Shown here piece after piece: positions 7,552 through 13,900 of a stretch of 17,872 bases of DNA. The DNA is from Bryobacterales bacterium (GTDB lineage: Bacteria > Acidobacteriota > Terriglobia > Bryobacterales > Bryobacteraceae). Numbering within the stretch: the stretch's first letter is position 1; every line of letters starts with the position of its first letter. The notes below the pieces were generated by a model that saw nothing but the letters and a program-made list of their open reading frames with translations, was not told the DNA's origin and searched no databases. The stretch spans positions 6,664 through 24,535 of the forward strand of contig PKYZ01000613.1 in assembly GCA_003132865.1 (NCBI GenBank), in the 5' to 3' direction. Made by a program: the position numbers and the translations under genes.

Positions 7552-7577
7552 GATTCAAAACGAAGAGGAGAACAGTT

Positions 7578-9161
7578 ATGGCGACAAGCGGAACGCTGAA
7601 CGTAGTGTGTCACGGCACGATAGTTTTTGTGGTGGGCAGCGACGGCGGGATCGAGCTATTGATGCCCAAGATCGACTCCGAGTGGGATCATCGCTACGAA
7701 GCCGGTGCATGGGTCGGCGACCGGCTGACGAGCCTCAAGGCCGGCGAGGAATACGAGCTTGCTGGCGTGGAAGCGGGGGATGGGAAGCAGCGCTTTGATC
7801 CTAACGTCAACATCATTATAGAGGGCCCGTTGCCGCACTTGGACGCGAAGGAACTCCGGCGATTCCGCTTGCCGCCACCCAAGGGAATTTTCTCGGCGAA
7901 TTACATTCCAGTATCTCCGGCAGACACTTTTGAAAAACCGGACGACCTGCGTGTTGCGGGAATGAAGCGGCTGTCGACCCTCAGTGTGCTGTCGTACGAC
8001 TGCGACGACTTAAGTGCGGCGAGGCTGCTGACCAATGCCGACCACGATTTCAAGTGGCTTCCCGAGATCGTGAGCGACGGAACCAGCCAGGCGGTCAATC
8101 TGCATATCTTCGCGGAGCCTTGGACTTTCCGTCCCTTGGAAACAGGAAAGGATTCTCCTACCGCTCCATTGCCTTTCAACGTGCTTTTGAATAGTGTGGG
8201 AGGCGACCCGAGTCTCACGATGCTTCCGCCCGGTAATTCCGGCGGAGCCCTTTTTGCGGATATTGATCCCGGCGCCCCGATTCCTGGATTACCCGAGCCT
8301 GAAAAGCTGGCGTTGTGTAACCACTCGGAGGCGGTCAGGTACGGCCTGTTGCACAACCAGGTTCACCCGTTCGACTGCGCGCCTGTCGTCGTACAGAAAA
8401 AGGGCGCGATCACGGTGCAGCCGCCGCCGAATAAACACGCCTTCGCGATCTTGCAGAACAAGAAGCCTAACGTGCTTGCGGACCCGCACGTCGTCGTGAT
8501 TTACTGGGGTGGCCCGACCATCGATCCACAGGTCGACGCCACGGTTCAGCGACTCATTAAGTTAGCCTTCGTCAAGTCCGCCTTGGCGGAGTATGGCGTG
8601 AACCCCCCGCAGTTTTTAAAATCCGTCGCTAATCCCGACGGAAGCAAAACCGAGATGGAGGACGCCGAGCGAGTTCTGACAACCCCGCAGCGCAGCGCCA
8701 TCGCTGGCGGGCTCAACGACCTGATCCTGGCCGGCAAGGTGCCAGACCCGCGCCAGGATGCCAACCTGCTGTATCTGATCGTGGCGGCGCCCGGAGCGAG
8801 GAGCGCAACTCTCGGGGTCAGCGGCAGCCACAACTACTTCTATCTCGAAATCCCCGGCGGCGATCGCGGGGGTGCGCGCGTGCCCGTTCGCTACGCCTGG
8901 GCACTTCAGAACGAGATAAAGGGAGTCGATGTGACGGCCCTGGACAATCTGACTTGGACACTCTCACACGAGCTGCTGGAGGCCTGCACCGATCCGGAGC
9001 CGCCCTCTGGCTATGTGTTCGAGGGCGCGGAGATTTGCGACATCGCCTCGGGACTGCATGGCAAAGTGGACGGGATCGAGGTCACCGGTTACTTCTCGCA
9101 CAAAGACGGGGCCTACAAGACGCCGGGCAGCGACCGCTCCCTAACGGTCGCGGCTCGGTAA
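7578..9161 (+). CDS. Uncharacterised 527-residue protein with a C-terminal HExxE metallopeptidase-like motif
   Basis: ATG 7578 has a good ribosome site (GAGGAG, about eight bases upstream) and lies 26 bases behind the CHAT gene, so the two are probably cotranscribed. There is no signal peptide or membrane segment. I recognise no family for residues 1-300; the N-terminus has a beta-rich look (GTLNVVCHGTIVFVV, then GGIELLMPKID). The C-terminal third resembles secreted peptidase-like proteins with SHELxExxTDP and EIxD: here LSHELLEACTDP with H464-E465-x-x-E468 and D472, then GAEICDIA (E485, D488) and YFSHKDGAYKTPG. A zinc-dependent fold is plausible, but the third ligand is not clear and activity is unproven. 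Its place suggests a partner, substrate or second effector of the CHAT protease. The final nine codons lie in a palindromic repeat. Confidence 0.75.
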   Translation: MATSGTLNVVCHGTIVFVVGSDGGIELLMPKIDSEWDHRYEAGAWVGDRLTSLKAGEEYELAGVEAGDGKQRFDPNVNIIIEGPLPHLDAKELRRFRLPPPKGIFSANYIPVSPADTFEKPDDLRVAGMKRLSTLSVLSYDCDDLSAARLLTNADHDFKWLPEIVSDGTSQAVNLHIFAEPWTFRPLETGKDSPTAPLPFNVLLNSVGGDPSLTMLPPGNSGGALFADIDPGAPIPGLPEPEKLALCNHSEAVRYGLLHNQVHPFDCAPVVVQKKGAITVQPPPNKHAFAILQNKKPNVLADPHVVVIYWGGPTIDPQVDATVQRLIKLAFVKSALAEYGVNPPQFLKSVANPDGSKTEMEDAERVLTTPQRSAIAGGLNDLILAGKVPDPRQDANLLYLIVAAPGARSATLGVSGSHNYFYLEIPGGDRGGARVPVRYAWALQNEIKGVDVTALDNLTWTLSHELLEACTDPEPPSGYVFEGAEICDIASGLHGKVDGIEVTGYFSHKDGAYKTPGSDRSLTVAAR

Positions 9162-9183
9162 CTTCGCGGCCCTGCTGAGCCGC
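9130..9183. repeat. Dispersed palindromic (REP-like) element overlapping the 3' end of the 527-residue gene
   Basis: Positions 9130-9151 form a perfect 7-bp stem (GCGACCG/CGGTCGC) with an eight-base loop, and 9150-9156 pairs with 9177-9183 (GCGGCTC/GAGCCGC). The core, a CGACCGCTCCCTAACGGTCG type sequence, is one I remember as a scattered repeat in Solibacter-like and planctomycete genomes; its shadow translation gives the PNGRGSV peptide. It supplies the final codons (DRSLTVAAR) and stop of the gene and sits between convergent genes, where it could also help terminate transcription, although no T run follows. Confidence 0.55.
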
Positions 9184-9202
9184 GCGCGTAAGCAAGCGGT
9201 CT

Positions 9203-10750
9203 TTAGCGCCCCAAGCCTGCCCGCGCACTGGTCTGGGCCAACGGATTAGCCAAATGATGCGCCGCGTAATACCCCGGCCGGACGCGCTCCACGATCTGCG
9301 CCACCGGCCGCTCCAGCACGCCGAAGTAGGGCTGCGGATTCAGGCCGATCCAAAAGGCCCAGATCAGCAACGGCGCGAAGACGGCGATCTCGCGCCAGGA
9401 CAGGTCGCGCAGCTTGAGGTTCTTCTCCGACACTTCGCCCAACATCGTCCGCTGGAACAGCCAGATCAGGTACGCGGCGCCCAGCGCAATTCCCACCACG
9501 CCCCAGAAGGCCCAATTGATGGACATTTGATAAGCGCCTTGCAGGATGGTAATCTCGCCGATGAAGCCGTTGAGCGCCGGCATACCAAGTGAGCTGAGCG
9601 ACGCGATCAGGAACACGATGGTGAACACCGGCATCACCTTCATCAACCCGCCGTATTCGGAGATCTCGCGCGTGTGCCGCCGCTCGTAGACCACCCCTAC
9701 AATCAGGAAGAGCATGCCGGTGGAGATGCCGTGGTTGACCTGCTGGATGATCGACCCGGAGATGCCAGCGGGATTCAGCGCGAAGATCCCCAACGTGCAG
9801 AACCCCAGGTGACTGACCGACGAGTAAGCGATCAGCTTCTTCCAATCCTTCTGCATCAGACAAACTGCCGCGCCGTAGACGATGGCGATGATGGAGAGCA
9901 CCGCCATGATGTTCACGATCGTCGGATTCTTAGCGGATTCCGGCAGCAGGGGCAGAGAGAAGCGCAGGAATCCGTAAGTCCCCATCTTCAGCAGGACGCT
10001 GGCCAGGATCACCGAACCGGCCGTGGGGGCTTCGGTATGGGCGTCCGGCAGCCAGGTGTGGAACGGGAACATGGGAACCTTCACGGCGAAACCCACGAAG
10101 AACGCCCAGAAGACCCACCATTGCAGGGTGGGCGAGAGGCTGGTGCGCATCAGCTCGGCCAGGTCGAAGGAATAGAACTGGAATTGCTGGTTGTGCTGGA
10201 CGTAGAGCGTCAGGATGCCGAGGAACATCAGCACCGAGCCGATTAACGTATAAATGATGAACTTGATGGCCGCATAAGCGCGCCGCTGGCCGCCCCAGAT
10301 GGCGATGATGAAGTACATCGGCACCAGCACGCTTTCCCAGAAAACGAAGAACAGCAGCAGGTCGAGCGACATGAACACGCCCAGCATGGCGGTCTGCAGC
10401 AGCAGGAAGAACGCGTAGTATTCCTTGAGCCGGGTCTCGATGGCGCTCCAACTCGACAGGATGGAGAGGAAGCCCAGCACGGTGGTGAGCATCACGAGCA
10501 GGAGGCCGAGCCCGTCGATGCCGAGATGGTAGGAAGCGCCAATGCTGGGAATCCAGGAGGCCTGCTCCTCGAAGGCCCACGTCCGGGTGCGATCGAACTG
10601 GAAGACCAGCGGCAGGGAGACCAGGAATCCAATAAACGATGCGGCATTGGCCCATAGCTTGATCAGGCGCGGGTTCGACGAAGGCAGGAACAGCAGGACC
10701 AGGAGGCCGGCCAATGGCGTGAAGAGGACGATGGAGAGAATGTGGTCCAT
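9203..10750 (-). CDS. nuoM: NADH-quinone oxidoreductase subunit M (complex I proton-pumping subunit)
   Basis: The 515-residue, multi-spanning protein matches NuoM in length and motifs. The conserved membrane glutamate is E139 in LLFFVFWESVLVPMYF. The pumping lysine region is FAVKVPMFPFHTWLPDAHTE, with K224, followed by APTAGSVILASVLLKMGTYG and KLIAYSSVSHLGFC. NuoM belongs to the antiporter-like subunits that translocate protons in the membrane arm of complex I. ATG 10750 opens the protein with the usual MDHILSIVLFTPLAG. Unusually, no nuoL or nuoN adjoins it: the upstream side holds tandem repeats and a divergent small gene, and the downstream neighbour is convergent. It may be the detached end of a nuo cluster or an extra copy. 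Confidence 0.95.
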   Translation of the reverse strand: MDHILSIVLFTPLAGLLVLLFLPSSNPRLIKLWANAASFIGFLVSLPLVFQFDRTRTWAFEEQASWIPSIGASYHLGIDGLGLLLVMLTTVLGFLSILSSWSAIETRLKEYYAFFLLLQTAMLGVFMSLDLLLFFVFWESVLVPMYFIIAIWGGQRRAYAAIKFIIYTLIGSVLMFLGILTLYVQHNQQFQFYSFDLAELMRTSLSPTLQWWVFWAFFVGFAVKVPMFPFHTWLPDAHTEAPTAGSVILASVLLKMGTYGFLRFSLPLLPESAKNPTIVNIMAVLSIIAIVYGAAVCLMQKDWKKLIAYSSVSHLGFCTLGIFALNPAGISGSIIQQVNHGISTGMLFLIVGVVYERRHTREISEYGGLMKVMPVFTIVFLIASLSSLGMPALNGFIGEITILQGAYQMSINWAFWGVVGIALGAAYLIWLFQRTMLGEVSEKNLKLRDLSWREIAVFAPLLIWAFWIGLNPQPYFGVLERPVAQIVERVRPGYYAAHHLANPLAQTSARAGLGR

Positions 10751-10766
10751 AGGGCGGATTGGAGAG

Positions 10767-10772
10767 ATTATA
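10767..10772 (-). promoter_or_regulatory. Possible -10 hexamer of nuoM
   Basis: Read on the minus strand, TATAAT ends 16 bases before the nuoM ATG, which would give a very short leader. No good -35 is seen; the -35 position falls inside the GCTGAAA heptamer repeat array. Weak support. Confidence 0.28.
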
Positions 10773-10776
10773 TTAG

Positions 10777-10865
10777 CACCAAGCTTTCAGCTTTCAGCGG
10801 CACCAAGCTTTCAGCTTTCAGCGGCACCAAGCTTTCAGCTTTCAGCGATCAGCTTTCAGCTCAGC
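10777..10865. repeat. 24-bp tandem repeat (three copies plus a partial) built of CAGCTTT heptamers
   Basis: Three copies of a 24-bp unit occupy 10777-10800, 10801-10824 and 10825-10848; the first two are identical and the third differs at its last base. A partial copy continues to about 10865. Each unit contains AGCTTTC twice, that is GCTGAAA heptamers on the other strand. The array fills the gap between the divergent nuoM and the small plus-strand gene, directly behind the nuoM promoter-like hexamer. An open frame reads through it but is a by-product of the repeat. Confidence 0.85.
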
Positions 10866-10928
10866 CCGGGCAGCGGCTATACTGAAGCGAGGAGGGCCGC
10901 CCGGTACCGCGGCGCGGCGCATATCGAC

Positions 10929-11330
10929 ATGCTTGCTTTCGTGCAATTCCTCGAAGAGTTGTCGACGGACCACGTCACCCTCAGTCCCGCCGAAGTTCAG
11001 CGCATGAGAGGCCGCTTCGGTGACAAGACTCTACAAATGGGCCACCTTGAGGAAGACGGTTCCATGTCGATACCGGTCGATTCCATCGTTGAGGCGGTTC
11101 AGTCCTTAGGAAGCCAGAAGCTCAATGAGGCACTGGAGAACCTGAAGAGCGAGCAGATGGTCTCTATGCTTGAGTCGGCCGAGGCGCTAGTCGAGCGGAT
11201 TGCCGACGTCCAAAGGCGGAAACTGGGGCAAATGGTCGACCAGTTTCAGCGCGAACCGGACGGCGCCAGGACGCACCGGCAGTGGAAGGAGATCGAGAAA
11301 ACCGTCTTCGGCGTGGAGTATCCGGACTAG
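10929..11330 (+). CDS. Hypothetical helical protein, 133 residues
   Basis: The frame is open from 10542, but its upstream part runs through the reverse side of nuoM and the tandem repeat, so the start was placed at ATG 10929 (MLAFVQFLEELSTDHV). The protein is rich in Glu, Gln, Leu and Lys, probably mostly alpha-helical with a coiled-coil-like centre (LNEALENLKSEQMVSMLESA), and has no signal peptide. I recognise no domain. The ribosome site is poor. It ends 14 bases before a second small gene of accessory type, with which it may form a pair. The function is unknown; the even codon character of the last 130 codons supports it as real. Confidence 0.5.
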   Translation: MLAFVQFLEELSTDHVTLSPAEVQRMRGRFGDKTLQMGHLEEDGSMSIPVDSIVEAVQSLGSQKLNEALENLKSEQMVSMLESAEALVERIADVQRRKLGQMVDQFQREPDGARTHRQWKEIEKTVFGVEYPD

Positions 11331-11344
11331 CCAGGGCCGCGACC

Positions 11345-11588
11345 GTGCCCCACATTGATTGGCACTCGCTTCCCCGGGGTGTGCGGGGACACCTCGAGGA
11401 GCGGCTGCGGTTAAGGCAATTGTCCAAAGAGGACTTGCTCAAGCTGATGGATTGGATCCGAGGCAATCCGGAAGTGCCGGATGATGCCTGGTGTAAGGAT
11501 TTCGGCACGTTTCAAGCTCGTGGGACACGGCGCTCTGCCCTCCTCGTTTCTCGAAAAGGAACAGCCGTGCTTCGGCAGGAGGATCTGA
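11345..11588 (+). pseudogene. Small conserved hypothetical protein (~80 residues), frameshifted near 11510
   Basis: From GTG 11345 the frame encodes VPHIDWHSLPRGVRGHLEER, then LSKEDLLKLMDWIRGNPEVP and DDAWCKDFGTF. It then runs into meaningless sequence. Shifting by one base at the TTT of CACGTTTCAAGC gives FKLVGHGALPSSFLEKEQ and a stop at 11586-11588. That restores the ending of a small family I know only as hypothetical proteins with a WxKDFGxFKLxGxG...PxTFL motif. The restored length is 80 residues. One extra T therefore breaks the gene, unless it is a sequencing error. It lies directly behind the 133-residue helical protein, suggesting a two-gene accessory unit. Confidence 0.55.
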
Positions 11589-11975
11589 GCCAGAGCGGCA
11601 GGGCATTCGTGGACGGGCCATGCGAGGGTGAAGGCGCGCGGGTGCGGGGATCGATGCGGCTTGAATGCAGCCTCGGTTGTCGGGATAATTCCGGATGTGG
11701 CAATGTCTCAGAAGGGGTAGGTTTCGGGACAAAAAAGAAAGTCAATAAAAGCTTGCAGACGTGGCCCATGAAGTCGGTGCGGAAGTTGAGTATAATATTT
11801 TGAGCCGCAGCCTTTTCTTTTTGCAAAATGCTGATATTGCCTCCATGTGGCCGGAGCAAAGCGATGTACCTCAAATAAGGCTATTAATGCCCAACCCCTC
11901 GAAAAGGTAAGTCTTACATGACTATCCTCCACTGTCTTGCAAATGAAATATATCTGGAACCTCTAGGATGAGAAC
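11589..11975. other. 387-bp intergenic stretch of lower GC, no intact gene
   Basis: This stretch is visibly richer in A and T than its surroundings (for example ACAAAAAAGAAAGTCAATAA near 11730) and has no convincing reading frame. On the minus strand around 11733-11790 a short translation, GPRLQAFIDFL, resembles the C-terminal end of LysR-type regulators and may be a gene remnant. A TATAAT at 11791-11796 on the plus strand has no matching -35. Confidence 0.4.
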
Positions 11976-12239
11976 ATGAAAAAGTCGGGCGCGAGCCAAG
12001 GCCAGTCGGCATCGGAGCTCATCTCGAAAAGAATCGCCGAACTCGGGGACTGGCGCGGGGAAACCCTCAGCAGAATGCGCAAGCTCATCAAGGAAGCAGA
12101 CCCGGACGTCGTCGAGGAGTGGAAGTGGATGGGCACTCCGATTTGGTCGCACGACGGCATCATCTGCACTGGCGAATCCTACAAGAATGTCGTGAAGCTT
12201 ACCTTCTCCAAGGGCGCGTCTCTGAACAATTCTGTTTAA
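11976..12239 (+). pseudogene. Truncated DUF1801 protein
   Basis: ATG 11976 (AGGA about nine bases upstream) opens a protein with the DUF1801 core: [40 protein letters not shown] and [19 protein letters not shown]1801 proteins (YdhG/YjbR-like alpha/beta fold) are usually about 110-140 residues. This one stops after 87, in NNSV. Just beyond, another frame reads L-F-N (CTG TTT AAC, 12231-12239), the next conserved block of the family, but then the sequence changes to the duplicated TA module at about 12262. The C-terminal third is therefore lost, apparently where the TA block joins. The function of the family is not established. Confidence 0.65.
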
Positions 12240-12282
12240 CCGGGCGGGGCGAAAAGGACCCTTTATGAAACTCGGCGGGGAT

Positions 12283-12611
12283 TTACCTGAAAGGGATGTC
12301 CACTTCGGTGTAGCTGCCCGGAGTGGCCGCGTTCACCGCAGCAACGACCCTTTCAACGTATTGGCGCAAGACAGGCCACTGCGCATTTCCGAGAACGACG
12401 ATGGAAAGTTTCCGGCTCACCAAATTCTGCTGATACCGGATGTTTTTGTCGGCGGTCACAAACAGTCCGAAGCCGGCCGCCTCGGCGGCATCGAGCAGAG
12501 CGCCGTTTGCGAGCGCCTCTCCCATCCACGCTCAACCGCTTCGACGACCACATGACCTTTCAATGCGTATCGCAGCGGGGCTGGCGTGCTGTGGTCAAGC
12601 AGGATAAGCAT
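12283..12611 (-). pseudogene. DUF5615 PIN-like toxin, copy A, broken by a 2-bp insertion
   Basis: From ATG 12611 the frame reads MLILLDHSTPAPLRYALKGH, then VVVEAVERGWER, typical of the DUF5615 PIN-like nuclease family, including its early conserved Asp. The rest of the family sequence ([41 protein letters not shown]) is in another frame. Aligning with copy B shows two extra bases in AGGCGCTC, a GC duplication at about 12515-12520; removing them restores GWERLANGALL. Total length 329 bp is copy B (327 bp) plus two. These toxins are putative RNases paired with DUF433 antitoxins. The start overlaps the end of the antitoxin gene. Without the N-terminal part the protein cannot be a normal PIN fold. 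Confidence 0.75.
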
Positions 12612-12864
12612 TTACCGTTGATGTCGTGTCGTGCCGCGGGGCTGGCAATGGGTCGAGGCTTCGCGCGGCAAATTCCAGTACGGTCACAATCTGTTCCCGC
12701 GTCAGGTGGAACCACTCCATGATTTCGTCGATGGTGGCCCCGGCTTCGAGGTTTTCAAACACAATGGAAACCGGCATCCGCGTGTCCTTGAACACCCATG
12801 CGCCGCTGACCTTGCCGGGGATGCTCTCCACGGCGGGGCATTGTGACCAATCGAGGCTCGCCAT
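12595..12864 (-). CDS. DUF433 antitoxin, copy A
   Basis: This 89-residue protein begins MASLDWSQCPAVESIPGKVS and contains the DUF433 pattern: WVFKDTRMPVSIVFENLEAG, then the helix-turn-helix-like ATIDEIMEWFHLTREQIVTV and LEFAARSL. DUF433 proteins are winged/HTH-type antitoxins that neutralise DUF5615 PIN-like toxins and probably repress their own operon. ATG 12864 has AAGGAG eight bases upstream. The last codons overlap the toxin start at 12611, the usual coupled layout. The frame is intact even though the toxin is broken, so it may persist as an orphan antitoxin or repressor. Confidence 0.85.
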   Translation of the reverse strand: MASLDWSQCPAVESIPGKVSGAWVFKDTRMPVSIVFENLEAGATIDEIMEWFHLTREQIVTVLEFAARSLDPLPAPRHDTTSTVNAYPA

Positions 12865-12966
12865 GATCCACGCTCCTTCTTTCAGAGTACGCCAAGAGAT
12901 ACAGGAATACCAGCATCCGTTGGCAATCCGGACAGCTTCATCTTCAACCTCGCGATCGGCTGAGCC

Positions 12967-13247
12967 TTAAACCAGTTCCAGCCGTTTCAGCTTCATTCGG
13001 TCGGCCGGGACATGGGCAAGATCATACTGCGCCTGTTGCACAAGCCAGCTTTCGGCGCTGCCGCCGAGACCTTGGACAGCCTGACGGCCATCTCGGGGGA
13101 TATGCCGCGCTTCTCGTTCACCAGTTCCGATAATGTGGTGCGCGTCACTCCTAGCGCGGGAGCGGCTGCCGTGATGCTTAAGCCCAAGGGCCCAATGCAC
13201 TGGCGGAATACAAAACCTCCGGGGTGAGGGGGATTCTTCACAGGCAT
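12967..13247 (-). pseudogene. higA: higA antitoxin, frameshifted
   Basis: ATG 13247, with AAGGAG upstream, begins MPVKNPPHPGGFVFRQCIGP and continues LGLSITAAAPALGVTRTTLS, ELVNEKRGISPEMAVRLSKV, the HTH-3/XRE domain of HigA-family antitoxins. After LSKV the frame turns to nonsense (SAAAPKAGL). Inserting one base after GTC-T gives VFGGSAESWLVQQAQYDLAH and a stop at 12967-12969, restoring the normal ending and a length of about 94 residues. A single base is therefore missing near 13080. HigA normally binds DNA and the HigB toxin. Here only a scrap of higB remains upstream, so the whole pair is dead. Confidence 0.75.
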
Positions 13248-13262
13248 GGTTCCGTCTCCTTG

Positions 13263-13292
13263 TCAGTGGTAGTCCAGATAATCCATCCCGAA
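13263..13292 (-). pseudogene. Remnant of the higB toxin 3' end
   Basis: Just upstream of higA, the minus strand reads GMDYLDYH and TGA (stop at 13263-13265), similar to the VEIVDYH ending common in HigB/RelE-like toxins, with the usual 15-base gap to higA. Nothing further upstream fits HigB, because copy B of the DUF433/DUF5615 block begins at about 13302. Probably higB was cut off by that block. Confidence 0.4.
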
Positions 13293-13323
13293 ACCTAGCC
13301 TTTCGTTGAAACACGGCGGGGGT

Positions 13324-13650
13324 TTACCTGAAAGGGATGTCCACTTCGGTGCAGGTGCCCGGGGTGGCCGCGTTCACCGCAGCAACGACCTTTTCAACTT
13401 ATCGGCGCAAGGTCGGCCATTGCTGGTTTCCGAGAACCACAAAAGCGATTTTACGGCCCGTCAGGTTTTGCTGGTACCGAATGTTTTTGTCGGTCGTCAG
13501 CAAAACCTCAAAGCCTGCGGCCTCGGCGACCGCTATCAGTTCGCCGTTAACAAGCCTGTCTCATCCACGTTCGATTGCTTCCACGACGACATGACCTTTG
13601 AGGGCATAGCGAAGCGGGGCAGGGGTTCCGTTATCGAAGAGGATGAGCAT
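13324..13650 (-). pseudogene. DUF5615 PIN-like toxin, copy B, with two nonsense codons
   Basis: The frame from ATG 13650 to TAA 13324 keeps full length (108 codons) and reads MLILFDNGTPAPLRYALKGH, VVVEAIERG, stop, DRLVNGELIAVAEAAGF, LLTTDKNIRYQQNLTGRKIA, FVVLGNQQWPTLRR, stop, [19 protein letters not shown]. The first stop is TGA where copy A has TGG (Trp). The second is TAA where copy A has TAC (Tyr). Two independent nonsense changes without any frameshift are a clear sign of true decay rather than indel error. The start overlaps the end of the antitoxin gene. Confidence 0.8.
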
Positions 13651-13900
13651 CCGCCGTCTGGGCGGGGGGTTGCACTACAGGCGGCGTGTCAAGACTCCGC
13701 GCCGCGAATTCCATCACCGCTGCCACCTGTTCCCGGGTGACGTGAAACCAGTCCATCACCTCGCCGATAGTCGCTCCCGCTTCCAGATTTTCAAACACCA
13801 CCGAAACCGGCGTCCGGGTGTCCCGGAACACCCAAGCGCCGCTACGCTTGCCGGGGATGCTCTCCACGGCTGGGCATTGTGACCAATCGAGGCTCGCCAT
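13631..13900 (-). CDS. DUF433 antitoxin, copy B
   Basis: This 89-residue protein is nearly identical in layout to copy A: MASLDWSQCPAVESIPGKRS, WVFRDTRTPVSVVFENLEAG, ATIGEVMDWFHVTREQVAAV, MEFAARSL. About 12 differences fall in the first 71 residues, mostly conservative; only the C-terminal ~18 residues diverge. ATG 13900 has AAGGAG upstream, as in copy A. The frame is intact while the adjacent toxin carries two stops. It could still bind the operator of either copy or other DUF5615 toxins elsewhere. Confidence 0.85.
   Translation of the reverse strand: MASLDWSQCPAVESIPGKRSGAWVFRDTRTPVSVVFENLEAGATIGEVMDWFHVTREQVAAVMEFAARSLDTPPVVQPPAQTADAHPLR

Larger units (their letters stand above)
12262..12931. 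repeat. Copy A of a duplicated DUF433/DUF5615 TA module
   Basis: This ~670-bp block matches 13302-13967 in the same orientation. Shared stretches include TTTACCTGAAAGGGATGTCC at its left end, both antitoxin starts, and the CGCTCCTTCTTTCAG leader. The two antitoxins differ at about 12 of the first 71 residues, so the duplication is old. Confidence 0.75.

Noticed and set aside
2814..9161. A true type III-E CRISPR/Craspase locus
   Set aside because: TPR-CHAT and sigma factors are present, but there is no repeat array, no gRAMP/Cas7-11 and no Csx30-like gene in the window.
8954..9178. Small plus-strand ORF ending in PNGRGSV
   Set aside because: Shadow of the 527-residue gene; the peptide is the translation of the palindromic repeat.
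9150..9183. Classical rho-independent terminator between convergent genes
   Set aside because: There is a stem but no following T run on either strand, and the sequence is better explained as a REP-like element.
10542..10928. N-terminal extension of the 133-residue hypothetical protein (repeated APSFQLSA peptide)
   Set aside because: It is the translation of the 24-bp tandem repeat and of the reverse side of nuoM.
11791..11796. TATAAT as promoter of the DUF1801 gene
   Set aside because: No -35 at a usable distance and about 180 bases from the start codon; likely chance in AT-richer DNA.
12265..13740. Plus-strand ORFs across the TA region
   Set aside because: They are antisense shadows of the TA genes and occur in parallel in both copies only because the DNA is duplicated.
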